Below are positions 17,726-25,422 of a stretch of 64,000 nucleotides of DNA, in pieces. Positions within the stretch are counted from its first letter, which is position 1. Every line of letters begins with the position of its first letter. The notes under the pieces are model-generated. The model saw only the letters and a program-made list of their open reading frames with translations. It was not told the DNA's origin and ran no database searches. The translations under genes and the position numbers were made by a program. Origin of the DNA: Thalassobius vesicularis (lineage in GTDB: Bacteria > Pseudomonadota > Alphaproteobacteria > Rhodobacterales > Rhodobacteraceae); the NCBI RefSeq assembly GCF_004799325.1, contig NZ_SSMD01000008.1:112777-176776 (forward strand), in the 5' to 3' direction.

Positions 17726-19723
17726 TTAAGATTTGGACTGCCGCTTGGCAGCCTTCGATGCGTTTTCAACATCCGACACGCGAACCGTGGTCTTGAGAAC
17801 GCCTTGACGACCGTCCTGATAGGTCACAGCGATTTCGAGATCTGTCTCGTCATCGCCAGCATAGATCGCCTCGACGAGCTTGGCATACCGTTCCTCCAGA
17901 AAGGCCCGGCGAAGCTTTCGGCTGCGGGTCAACTCGCCTTCATCCGGGTCGAGTTCCTTGGGAAAATTCGCAAAACGTGCCACGCGCGAGCCTTCGGGCA
18001 GGAGCGCATTGATGCGCGCCACTTCGCCTTTGATAAGGTCCAGAACTTCGGGTTTCTGCGACAGATCGGTGTAGGTCGAAAAGCTGATCTTGTTCTCTTC
18101 CGCCCAACGCCCGAGAACTTCCATATCGATATTGATAAGCGCGCTGACGAAATTCCGGCGTTCGTCGCCCAATGTCATGAGGTCCTTGATGAAGGGGCTA
18201 TACCGCAACCGCGTTTCGATGAACTGCGGCGGATAGCTGTGACCGTTTGCCAGGCGGCGCATGTCCTTGACACGGTCAAAGAACAATAGCTCGCCGTCGT
18301 CGGTCATCGAGACCGCATCACCGGTCTTGTACCAACCGTCTTCGGTCAGCACCTCTGCGGTCTTTTCGGGCTTGCCGTGATAGCCGCCGAAGCCCGATCC
18401 GCCACGCACCTGAAGCTCCCCTTCGTCCGAGACCCTGTATTCCAGCGGTTCGCCGTAGTTCGTGTTGCTTTGCATCCAGCTGCCGCTGGTTTCCAGCTGA
18501 TAGCTTTCGCCGACATGCGCGGTCAGAAGGCCGATTTCGGTCGCGCCATACACGTTGCGCAGCTTAACCCCCATCGCGTGGAACATACGAAAGACGTCAG
18601 GTGCCATCAGGGCGCCGCCGCTCATTGCGTTTTTGGCCTTACCAAGGCCAAGATTGTCGCGCAGGTGATGCAGCACCAGAGCTTCGGCAAAGGGAAGCTG
18701 CAGGCGTGCGGCAAGGCTGGGGCTACGCCCCTCCAGCCGTTCCACATAAACGTCGTGGCCGACCTTCATGCCCCAGTTGTACATCGCATTGCGGATTTTG
18801 CCCGCCCCCAGCATCCGGGCCTGAACGATGGAGGCGAGATTTTCCCACTGGCGCGGGCTGAACACCAGTGCGTCGACCGCCAGTTCGCGAATGTTGGTCA
18901 GTACGTCTTCAGGGCCTTCGGGGAAATTGACGACCATGGGCGCGATCAAACCGATCGACAGGCCGAAAATCTGTTCCGTGACCCAGGCCGGCGAAATGTA
19001 GGTCAGGTATTCGGTGCCCGGCGCGATTTCGATTGCCCCCATCACCCGCGAGCAATTGTCGAACAGGTAGCGATGGCTGATGACAACGCCCTTGGGTTTT
19101 CCCGTGGTACCCGAGGTATAGGACAGCAAGGCGGTATCGTCCGCCCGTCCACGTTTTACGTGTTCTTCAAATCTGGCGGGTTCCTTGGCGTGGATCTGAC
19201 GCCCTGCCGCGCTCACACTTTCAAACGAATGCAACAGGGGATGATCATAGCCCCACAGACCGGAATCGTCCCAGTAAACGACCGCCAGGGCGCCCGAGTA
19301 CTTGCCCGCAATCTCGATGCATTTATCGACCTGCTCCTGATCCTGCGCCAGAAAAATCCGCGTTTGCGAGTCTTCGGCCAGATACAGAATCTCTTCAGCG
19401 TTTTGATCCGGATAGACAGACAGGACTTTGCCGCCTAACGACTGGACGGCGTATTCAGCCCAGAAATGTTCGGGTTCGTTTTCGCCAATCATCATGACGG
19501 ATTCGCCAGCCGACAAGCCCAGGTTCTCCAACCCGAGAGCCAGGGCGCGAACCCTGTCAAGAACATCGGCCCAGGTGAATTCACGCCAGATGCCCAGGCG
19601 CTTGTGCCGTTCGGCGAGGTTGGTCGGTGTGGATGTCGCTCGCGCGAGCAAAACCTGCGGCAGGGTTTCGCTATGTGTCACTGCTGGGTCCGAAAAGACC
19701 ATTGCTGTCCGTTGTTTGACCAT
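17726..19723 (-). CDS. long-chain-type acyl-CoA synthetase (AMP-forming)
   Basis: 665 aa, FAA1-like. The P-loop YTSGTTGKPKGV lies near 215, the GATEIG motif (NVYGATEIGLL) near 395, and YKTGD plus DRVKDM further on; the C-terminal domain is longer than in short-chain ligases. It would activate the imported acid to its CoA thioester at the membrane. It is inserted between livG and livH with 4-15 bp spacing, which argues that uptake and activation are coupled. Start ATG 19723 has no strong SD; ATG 19702 is an alternative. Confidence 0.88.
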   Translation of the reverse strand: MVKQRTAMVFSDPAVTHSETLPQVLLARATSTPTNLAERHKRLGIWREFTWADVLDRVRALALGLENLGLSAGESVMMIGENEPEHFWAEYAVQSLGGKVLSVYPDQNAEEILYLAEDSQTRIFLAQDQEQVDKCIEIAGKYSGALAVVYWDDSGLWGYDHPLLHSFESVSAAGRQIHAKEPARFEEHVKRGRADDTALLSYTSGTTGKPKGVVISHRYLFDNCSRVMGAIEIAPGTEYLTYISPAWVTEQIFGLSIGLIAPMVVNFPEGPEDVLTNIRELAVDALVFSPRQWENLASIVQARMLGAGKIRNAMYNWGMKVGHDVYVERLEGRSPSLAARLQLPFAEALVLHHLRDNLGLGKAKNAMSGGALMAPDVFRMFHAMGVKLRNVYGATEIGLLTAHVGESYQLETSGSWMQSNTNYGEPLEYRVSDEGELQVRGGSGFGGYHGKPEKTAEVLTEDGWYKTGDAVSMTDDGELLFFDRVKDMRRLANGHSYPPQFIETRLRYSPFIKDLMTLGDERRNFVSALINIDMEVLGRWAEENKISFSTYTDLSQKPEVLDLIKGEVARINALLPEGSRVARFANFPKELDPDEGELTRSRKLRRAFLEERYAKLVEAIYAGDDETDLEIAVTYQDGRQGVLKTTVRVSDVENASKAAKRQSKS

Positions 19724-19727
19724 GCCG

Positions 19728-20507
19728 CTACCCCAGATATGCCTTTATGACAGCCGGGTCCTTCTGGATTTCTTCCGGGGTGCCTTCGGCGATGACCCGC
19801 CCGAAATCCAGCACCACGATCCGGTCGGCAAGGTCCATCACGACGCCCATGTCGTGCTCCACCAGAACTACCGGAATCTTGCGCGCCTCGCGCACATCGA
19901 GAATGAAGCGCGCCAGGTCTTCTTTTTCCTCCGAGTTCATGCCGGCCATCGGTTCATCCATCAGCAGGATCGACGGTTCCTGCGCCAATGCACGGCCCAG
20001 ATCGACACGCTTGCGCAACCCATACCCCAACGTGCCCACGGGCCGGTTGCGGATTGCCTCGATCTCGAGAAAATCGATGATCTCCTCTGCGGCTTCACGA
20101 TGTTCCGATTCCTCGCGCATCACGGGACCGAACTGGAAAAAGGCCTGGACTACATTCGATTTCATCAGCATGTGGCGGCCGATCATAATGTTTTCCACCA
20201 CCGTCTGCCCGGCAAAAAGATGGGTGCCCTGAAACGTCCGCGCCAGACCGCGCCGGGCGATCTGGTCAACACGCAGGCCGGTCACGTCCTGCCCGGACAA
20301 TTCGACACGGCCCTTCTGCGGACGGTAGAAGCCCGCAGTCACGTTCAGAAGTGATGTTTTTCCGGCACCATTCGGACCGATAATTGCAAGCAATTCATCG
20401 TCGGCCACGGAGATGCTCACATCGTCGAGCGCGGTCACACCGCCAAATTTCAAAGTTGCGCCACGCACCGCAAGCGGTGACGATACGTGCCCGTTATTCG
20501 TGGTCAT
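19728..20507 (-). CDS. livG: Liv-type ABC transporter ATP-binding protein (LivG)
   Basis: 259 aa from ATG 20507. Walker A GPNGAGKTS, LARTFQGTHLF, Walker B ILLMDEPMAGM and VEHDMGVVM. The ATG has no SD of its own and overlaps, as ATGA, the stop of a 30-codon leader ORF that has a strong SD, so translation is probably coupled. A GTG at 20564 in the same frame is an alternative start but lacks family-like sequence. First structural gene of the uptake operon. Confidence 0.9.
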   Translation of the reverse strand: MTTNNGHVSSPLAVRGATLKFGGVTALDDVSISVADDELLAIIGPNGAGKTSLLNVTAGFYRPQKGRVELSGQDVTGLRVDQIARRGLARTFQGTHLFAGQTVVENIMIGRHMLMKSNVVQAFFQFGPVMREESEHREAAEEIIDFLEIEAIRNRPVGTLGYGLRKRVDLGRALAQEPSILLMDEPMAGMNSEEKEDLARFILDVREARKIPVVLVEHDMGVVMDLADRIVVLDFGRVIAEGTPEEIQKDPAVIKAYLG

Positions 20508-20596
20508 GTTACAACCCGTGCTTTTCCCCAACACCTCATGGAGGCACGCATAGCCTGACCGCACGGTTTTCCGTTGGTTACGAGTTTTCCTCGCAT
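20504..20596 (-). CDS. 30-codon leader ORF overlapping livG
   Basis: ATG 20596 follows GGGAGGAGGA, one of the best SDs in the window. The peptide is basic (starts MRGKLVTNGK, ends GKARVVT). Its TGA overlaps the livG ATG in an ATGA junction, the arrangement used for coupling throughout this window. It begins about 59 bp downstream of the inferred transcription start at operator 2. It could be a coupling ORF or a regulatory leader peptide; no family similarity was recognised. Confidence 0.55.
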   Translation of the reverse strand: MRGKLVTNGKPCGQAMRASMRCWGKARVVT

Positions 20597-20662
20597 CGTT
20601 CCTCCTCCCACCTCTTAATTCAGAGGTTTGCCTGGTCTATTTTACCAAGTCTCTCCGCGCAG

Positions 20663-20678
20663 CCTAACAGATGTTAGA
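20663..20678. promoter_or_regulatory. TetR-type operator 2 with livG-operon promoter
   Basis: CCTAACAGATGTTAGA, one mismatch from the perfect palindrome. On the minus strand TTGACC (20685-20690) is 17 bp from TTAGGC (20662-20667), so the operator covers the spacer and -10 of the promoter that drives the leader ORF and livG operon. Confidence 0.75.
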
Positions 20679-20719
20679 AAAATTGGTCAACAACTGAATC
20701 CGCTACCAAAGGAAACCGA

Positions 20720-21559
20720 TCAGACAGCCGCGTACTCTGCGGAAAAGCTTCGAAGACCGTTTTGATCCTGACACCAGACTGTCCCGGAGGTGCCGGTCTC
20801 TTCATTGTGCAGTTGCAATTCGCAGGGCAGGGTGAGTGGCGCGAGGCCGCGGAACGAAAACCGGTGGGGCGATGTTTTCAACGCATCCGCCGCCAGATTC
20901 AGAAGCAGCGTGGCCTGCAATGGGCCATGCACAACAAGCCCGGAATAGGCTTCGGTTTCGGTGGCGTAGACGTAATCATAGTGAATGCGATGGGCATTGA
21001 ACGTCAGCGCCGAATAGCGAAACAGCAGAACAGGATCCGGGGTCAGGATCGATCTGAGCGTGGCGGGGTCACCCGCGTCAGGTGCGCTCTCGACCGTCCG
21101 AGGGGCGGAAATCTCACGATAAACGATCGTTTGCTGCTCCCGGATACAAAGCCGGTTGCCACTCAGATACTCATGTTCGACGGTCACAAAGACCAATGGT
21201 CCACTACGGCCCTGCTTGGCCACAATATCCCTGATCGAAGAGCGTCGGGTGATGGTTTCGCCGATTTTCAGCGGCGCGATATGCGTAACATCGCCGCCAG
21301 CCCACATGCGGGCGGGCAGCGGAACAGGGGGCAGAAATCCACCCCTCGCGGCATGGCCGTCTTCTGACAGGGCGGTCGCTGGCACGGTATCAAGGGCAAG
21401 GCACCAATGAATTCCCAGCGGGACATCGCCCGCTCCGTCCCAAAGATGCGGACCGAGCGTGGCGCGGAATTTGTCGATCAGCCCGTGCGTCAGAACATCT
21501 TCCTTAGTCTCGGTGCGTCCCAGCCAGGGCGCCAGCGCGTCAAGGTCGATCTCACCCAT
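20720..21559 (-). CDS. FAS1-like dehydratase / mesaconyl-C4-CoA-hydratase-like double hot-dog protein
   Basis: 279 aa. The N-terminal half resembles the FAS1-DH domain (GIHWCLALDTVPATALSEDGHAARGGFLPPVPLPARMWAGG), and the second half carries FRYSALTFNAHRIHYDYVYA and GLVVHGPLQATLLL, the hot-dog hydratase motif with the His/Asp-type site. The HTD2/Meh family hydrates enoyl-, itaconyl- or mesaconyl-CoA. It is the last gene of the 11-gene operon starting at 33590, 11 bp after an acyl-CoA dehydrogenase. Confidence 0.83.
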   Translation of the reverse strand: MGEIDLDALAPWLGRTETKEDVLTHGLIDKFRATLGPHLWDGAGDVPLGIHWCLALDTVPATALSEDGHAARGGFLPPVPLPARMWAGGDVTHIAPLKIGETITRRSSIRDIVAKQGRSGPLVFVTVEHEYLSGNRLCIREQQTIVYREISAPRTVESAPDAGDPATLRSILTPDPVLLFRYSALTFNAHRIHYDYVYATETEAYSGLVVHGPLQATLLLNLAADALKTSPHRFSFRGLAPLTLPCELQLHNEETGTSGTVWCQDQNGLRSFSAEYAAV

Positions 21560-21570
21560 AATCCTAGCCT

Positions 21571-22734
21571 TCAGAACGATCTTGGCATGCCGAGGATATG
21601 TTCTCCGACATATGACAGGATCAGGTTGGTCGAGATCGGGGCGACCTGATAGAGGCGCGCCTCGCGGAACTTGCGCTCGACATCGTATTCCCGTGCGAAA
21701 CCGAAGCCGCCATGGGTCTGAATGCAGGCATTGGCCGCTTCCCAGCTGGCCTCCGAAGCCAGCAGCTTAGCCATATTCGCCTGTGCTCCGCAATCCAGCC
21801 CAGCATCGAACCGCCTGCAGGCTTCAAAGCGCATCAGATTGGCGGCCTCGATGTTCACATAAGACCTGGCGATAGGGAATTGCACGCCTTGGTTCTGGCC
21901 GATGGGACGGTCAAAGACCACGCGGTCACCGGCATAGGCGCGGGCCTTGTCGACGAACCAATAGCCATCACCGATACATTCGGCGGCGATCAGCGTGCGT
22001 TCGGCATTCAGTCCATCGAGAATGTGATAAAACCCGCGCCCCTCGGTTCCGATCAGGTTTTCAGCGGGAATTTCGAGGTTGTCAAAGAACACTTCGTTGG
22101 TTTCGTGGCCGGGCATATTGGCGATGGGGCGGACCTCCATCCCGTTGCCGATAGCCTCTTTCAGATCGACCATAAAGATCGACAGGCCCTGCGACTTTTT
22201 CTTGACCTCGCTCAGCGGCGTGGTGCGTGCCAGCAGGATCATCAGGTCGGAATGCTGGATACGGCTGATCCAGACCTTCTGGCCATTGATCTCATACCGG
22301 TCACCTTTCTTGACCGCGGTGGTCTTCAGTTTGGTGGTGTCGGTCCCGGTTGTCGGTTCGGTCACGGCCATGGATTGCAGGCGCAACGCGCCGCTGGCGA
22401 TGCCGGGCAGGTATTTCTGCTTTTGCTCATCCGAACCATGCCGCAGCAGCGTGCCCATGTTATACATCTGCCCGTGGCAATGGCCCGCGTTTCCGCCGCA
22501 GCGGTTCACCTCCTCCATGATGATCGAGGCCTCCGTCAACCCCAGACCCGAGCCACCGTATTCCTCTGGGATCATCGCGGCGAGCCAGCCCTCGCGGGTC
22601 AGCGCATCGACGAATTCCTCGGGGTAGGTTTCGTTTTCGCCGAACCTGCGATGATATTCTGGCGGAAACTGCGCGCAAAGTGCGCGCAAGGCATCGCGCA
22701 GATCGGTGTGAGTGTCTGGGGCTGACGTCTGCAT
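21571..22734 (-). CDS. acyl-CoA dehydrogenase
   Basis: 387 aa. MIPEEYGGSGLGLTEA, AVTEPTTGTDTTKLKT, GQKVWISRIQHSD, and THGGFGFAREYDVERKFREARLYQVAPIS. The C-terminal EIQ glutamate is replaced (STNLILSY). A Glu in LDGLNAERTLIA matches the isovaleryl-/long-chain-type base on helix G, so the enzyme should be active. Gap to the citrate-synthase-fold gene is 3 bp. Substrate unknown. Confidence 0.88.
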   Translation of the reverse strand: MQTSAPDTHTDLRDALRALCAQFPPEYHRRFGENETYPEEFVDALTREGWLAAMIPEEYGGSGLGLTEASIIMEEVNRCGGNAGHCHGQMYNMGTLLRHGSDEQKQKYLPGIASGALRLQSMAVTEPTTGTDTTKLKTTAVKKGDRYEINGQKVWISRIQHSDLMILLARTTPLSEVKKKSQGLSIFMVDLKEAIGNGMEVRPIANMPGHETNEVFFDNLEIPAENLIGTEGRGFYHILDGLNAERTLIAAECIGDGYWFVDKARAYAGDRVVFDRPIGQNQGVQFPIARSYVNIEAANLMRFEACRRFDAGLDCGAQANMAKLLASEASWEAANACIQTHGGFGFAREYDVERKFREARLYQVAPISTNLILSYVGEHILGMPRSF

Positions 22735-22737
22735 CGC

Positions 22738-23532
22738 TTATGCCGCCCCCGGACCGGAGGTTTCCAGGATCTCTTCCTCGGCGCGCTGCCACAGCTCATA
22801 GGAAATTGGGTTCTCGCTTTCTTCAAGGATATGACCGACCAGCCCGATGGACCGCGCCATGACGCCAAAGCCGCGCACGATCTTCCAGGGGAAGCCGAAT
22901 TCACAGCAGATCGCACCGATGGCGCCGGTGGCATTGATCGGCAGCATCTTGCCCGATTTTTCCTCGGCCACGGCCTGAATCTTCTGGATCAGTTCGATAT
23001 ATTCGCCCGATTTCCCGTTCTCGGCGGCGATCTGGAACAGCCGCGGTGTGCGCGGATCGACCGGCTTGTGCACCGGATGGCCCAGCCCCGGCACGATGGC
23101 CTTCTTGGCGCGGAATTTTTCCACCGTTTCCACGGCAAGCGCATCCAGATCGACCCCGGTGCCCAACCTGTCCTGCGGCAGCGCCTCATACAGCATCTTG
23201 GATGCGCCCTCCATCGAGCCGACAAAGACGGTGCCAAGCCCGCACAGCCCGGCGGCAACAGCGGCCTGAAGCGATTCCGGCGCGCCCATATAGGTCATCC
23301 GCGCCGCCATGGCCGAGGGCGTGATGCCATGTTCGACCAGGGTGATGACGATGGCGTTAAACACCCGGCTTTCCTCGGGCGTGGCCTTGCGGCCCGTCAG
23401 TTGCAGGAACGCCAGATCGCCAAGGTTCATATGGCCCAGGATCTCGTTGGGCAGGTCAAGCCCGCGCACGCTGATCTTGTCGGCGGTGCTCCAGGCGATG
23501 TCGGAGCTGATTTTCTCTTTGCGTTTGCCCAT
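22738..23532 (-). CDS. citrate-synthase-fold protein, citryl-CoA-lyase-like
   Basis: 264 aa, much shorter than citrate synthase (about 430 aa). VPGLGHPVHKPVDPR retains the His of the GHxVYK motif. The region of the catalytic Asp (NVDFYSG in synthases) reads LPINATGAIGA, without Asp. Such short homologues are annotated as citryl-CoA lyases, so C-C cleavage of a citryl-CoA-like 3-hydroxy acid is plausible. ATG 23532 overlaps the SDR stop (ATGA). It sits two genes from an HMG-CoA-lyase-like protein. Confidence 0.8.
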   Translation of the reverse strand: MGKRKEKISSDIAWSTADKISVRGLDLPNEILGHMNLGDLAFLQLTGRKATPEESRVFNAIVITLVEHGITPSAMAARMTYMGAPESLQAAVAAGLCGLGTVFVGSMEGASKMLYEALPQDRLGTGVDLDALAVETVEKFRAKKAIVPGLGHPVHKPVDPRTPRLFQIAAENGKSGEYIELIQKIQAVAEEKSGKMLPINATGAIGAICCEFGFPWKIVRGFGVMARSIGLVGHILEESENPISYELWQRAEEEILETSGPGAA

Positions 23533-24446
23533 CAGACCGGATCCCACGAAAAGACGTCCGCCGAAACTTCGAGCGGCGTGAATTGCGATTTGAGCGCGGG
23601 AATAGCGCGCTCGGCGATTTCATCTGCGGTCCAGCCATCGCCGGAATGCACCGACCGCACCGGGCGGGGCTGGTTGAACAGGAAGATCTCGTTGTTGCGC
23701 ACGGCAAAGATCTGTCCGCTGACGCCTTCGGCCCTGTCGGACATCAGGAAACAGGCCATCGGCGCCACTTTGGCCGGTGTCATCTGCTTGAGCTTTTCAA
23801 CCCGCGCCACCTGTTCAGGCGTGTCGGTCTTGATCGAGGAAATCATCCGGCTCCAGGCGAAGGGCGCGATGCAGTTCGACCGCACGTTCCAGCGTTTCAG
23901 GTCAAGTGCCACCGATTTCGAGAAGGCTGCGATGCCCAGCTTTGCCGCAGCGTAATTCGCCTGCGCGAGATTGCCGATCAACCCCGAGGTCGAGGTCATA
24001 TGCACCAGCGCGCCACCCTCCTGTTCGCGGAAATAATCGGCCGCCGCGCGGCTGGTGTTGAAGGCGCCATAAAGATGGACTTTCACAACGGCGTCGAAAT
24101 CCTCGTAGGTCATTTTGTGGAAGAACCCGTCGCGCAGGATGCCGGCGTTGTTCACCACCGCGTCGATGCGGCCGAATTCCTTGACACCCGCCTCGATCAT
24201 CGCGCGCGCGGCGTCCGGATCGGTGACGTTGCCGCCATCGGCGATTGCGTCGCCCCCGGCAGCCTTGATTTCTTCAACCACTTTCTGCGCCGCGGTTTCA
24301 GTCTGGCCCGTGCCCTTCAGCGACGCGCCCAGATCGTTAACCACCACGGCGGCGCCTTCTGCGGCTGCCATCAAGGCGATATCACGCCCGATCCCACCGC
24401 CGGCCCCGGTGACCAGAACGACCTTTCCGTCAAGTGCTTTTGTCAT
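23532..24446 (-). CDS. SDR, 3-hydroxyacyl-CoA dehydrogenase of multifunctional-enzyme type
   Basis: 304 aa. TGAGGGIGRDIAL, VVVNDLGASLKGTGQTETAAQKVVEEI and VNNAGILRDGFFHKM are the signature of the HSD17B4 / peroxisomal MFE-2 dehydrogenase domain; Asp in VVNDLG indicates NAD. The triad is Ser-Tyr-Lys (NYAAAKLG). It would oxidise (3R)-hydroxyacyl-CoA made by a MaoC-type hydratase. The C-terminal extension after the SDR core matches the same class. SD GAGGGAG precedes ATG 24446. Confidence 0.88.
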   Translation of the reverse strand: MTKALDGKVVLVTGAGGGIGRDIALMAAAEGAAVVVNDLGASLKGTGQTETAAQKVVEEIKAAGGDAIADGGNVTDPDAARAMIEAGVKEFGRIDAVVNNAGILRDGFFHKMTYEDFDAVVKVHLYGAFNTSRAAADYFREQEGGALVHMTSTSGLIGNLAQANYAAAKLGIAAFSKSVALDLKRWNVRSNCIAPFAWSRMISSIKTDTPEQVARVEKLKQMTPAKVAPMACFLMSDRAEGVSGQIFAVRNNEIFLFNQPRPVRSVHSGDGWTADEIAERAIPALKSQFTPLEVSADVFSWDPV

Positions 24447-24458
24447 CTTCTTGCTCCC

Positions 24459-25418
24459 TCAGCGTGACTTGCGGTATTTGTCCAACCCGCCGGTGTGCAT
24501 GACCCGGCCCATGAGCGGCACACCGATGATCTCTTCTGCTTTGACCGCCGCTGCGATCAGCTTGTCCAGATCAATGCCGGTTTCGATGCCGAGCTCGTGA
24601 CACAGGAACACTGCATCCTCGGTGCAGACATTTCCTGCGGCGCGCGCGTGGCCGTGGCCCGCGAAAGGACAGCCGCCAAGACCGGCGACGGAGCTTTCGA
24701 ACATGTCCACGCCCATCGACAGGGCCGCATAAACGTTGGCGATCCCCAGCCCACGTGTGTCATGGATGTGCATACCGATGCGCGCCTCGGGCGCCAATTC
24801 GCGCAGGGCGCCGATCATCCGTTTGACCGCCTCGGGGTTTCCCCAACCCATGGTGTCGGCGACCACGAGGATCGGCACGGGGATGTTCTCTTCTTCGCAT
24901 AGCTGAAGGATAAAGCGGAAATCGTCCAAGATGCGTTCTTGGGGGATGGGGCCCTCGAGGTTGCAGCCGAAAGCGGTCATCACATAGGCCGCGTCGACGG
25001 TATATCCCTCTTCCTTGTAAAGACGGACCCAGTCACGTTGTTTTTCCCGCATCTCGGCCGAGGAACAATTGTTGTTCGATTGGGCGAATGCTTCGGAAGG
25101 ATAGAACAGCAGACGCGGGTCGATATCGACCTCATGCGCGGTCAGGGCCTTGCGAAACCCTTTGTCGTTCAGCCACAGCGATGTGTAGTTCACGCCCGGT
25201 TTGCGCTTGATACGCTGGAACAACTCGCCGGTGTCCGCCATCTGAGGAACGTATTTCGGGCTGACAAAGCTGCCGACCTGAATGCGTTTCAAGCCGGTTT
25301 CGCTGAGCATGTCGATCAGTTCGATCCGCTCTTCGATCGGGTAAATCTTCTTTTCGATCTGAAAACCCTCACGCGGGCCTTCTTCACGAAATTCTACGAA
25401 TTTGGGAAAGTCGCTCAT
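24459..25418 (-). CDS. HMG-CoA-lyase-like protein
   Basis: 319 aa from ATG 25418 (AGGAG seven bases upstream). TIM-barrel HMGL family: FREEGPREGFQIE contains the catalytic Arg position, MHIHDTRG supplies the two metal His, and GLGGCPFA the active Cys. Between GGCPFA and GNVCTED there are about four more residues (GHGHARAA) than in standard HMG-CoA lyases. It probably cleaves a 3-hydroxy-3-methylacyl-CoA made by carboxylation and hydration. Directly downstream of the carboxylase alpha subunit. Confidence 0.85.
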   Translation of the reverse strand: MSDFPKFVEFREEGPREGFQIEKKIYPIEERIELIDMLSETGLKRIQVGSFVSPKYVPQMADTGELFQRIKRKPGVNYTSLWLNDKGFRKALTAHEVDIDPRLLFYPSEAFAQSNNNCSSAEMREKQRDWVRLYKEEGYTVDAAYVMTAFGCNLEGPIPQERILDDFRFILQLCEEENIPVPILVVADTMGWGNPEAVKRMIGALRELAPEARIGMHIHDTRGLGIANVYAALSMGVDMFESSVAGLGGCPFAGHGHARAAGNVCTEDAVFLCHELGIETGIDLDKLIAAAVKAEEIIGVPLMGRVMHTGGLDKYRKSR

Positions 25419-25422
25419 TTCA

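Noticed and set aside
13644..20507. True branched-chain amino acid transporter
   Set aside because: Not excluded, but the acyl-CoA synthetase between livG and livH and the shared catabolic operator make a carboxylic acid cargo more likely.
20507..20564. Extended livG start at GTG 20564
   Set aside because: The added residues do not resemble LivG, and the other frame in the same bases has a far better SD and ends exactly at ATG 20507.
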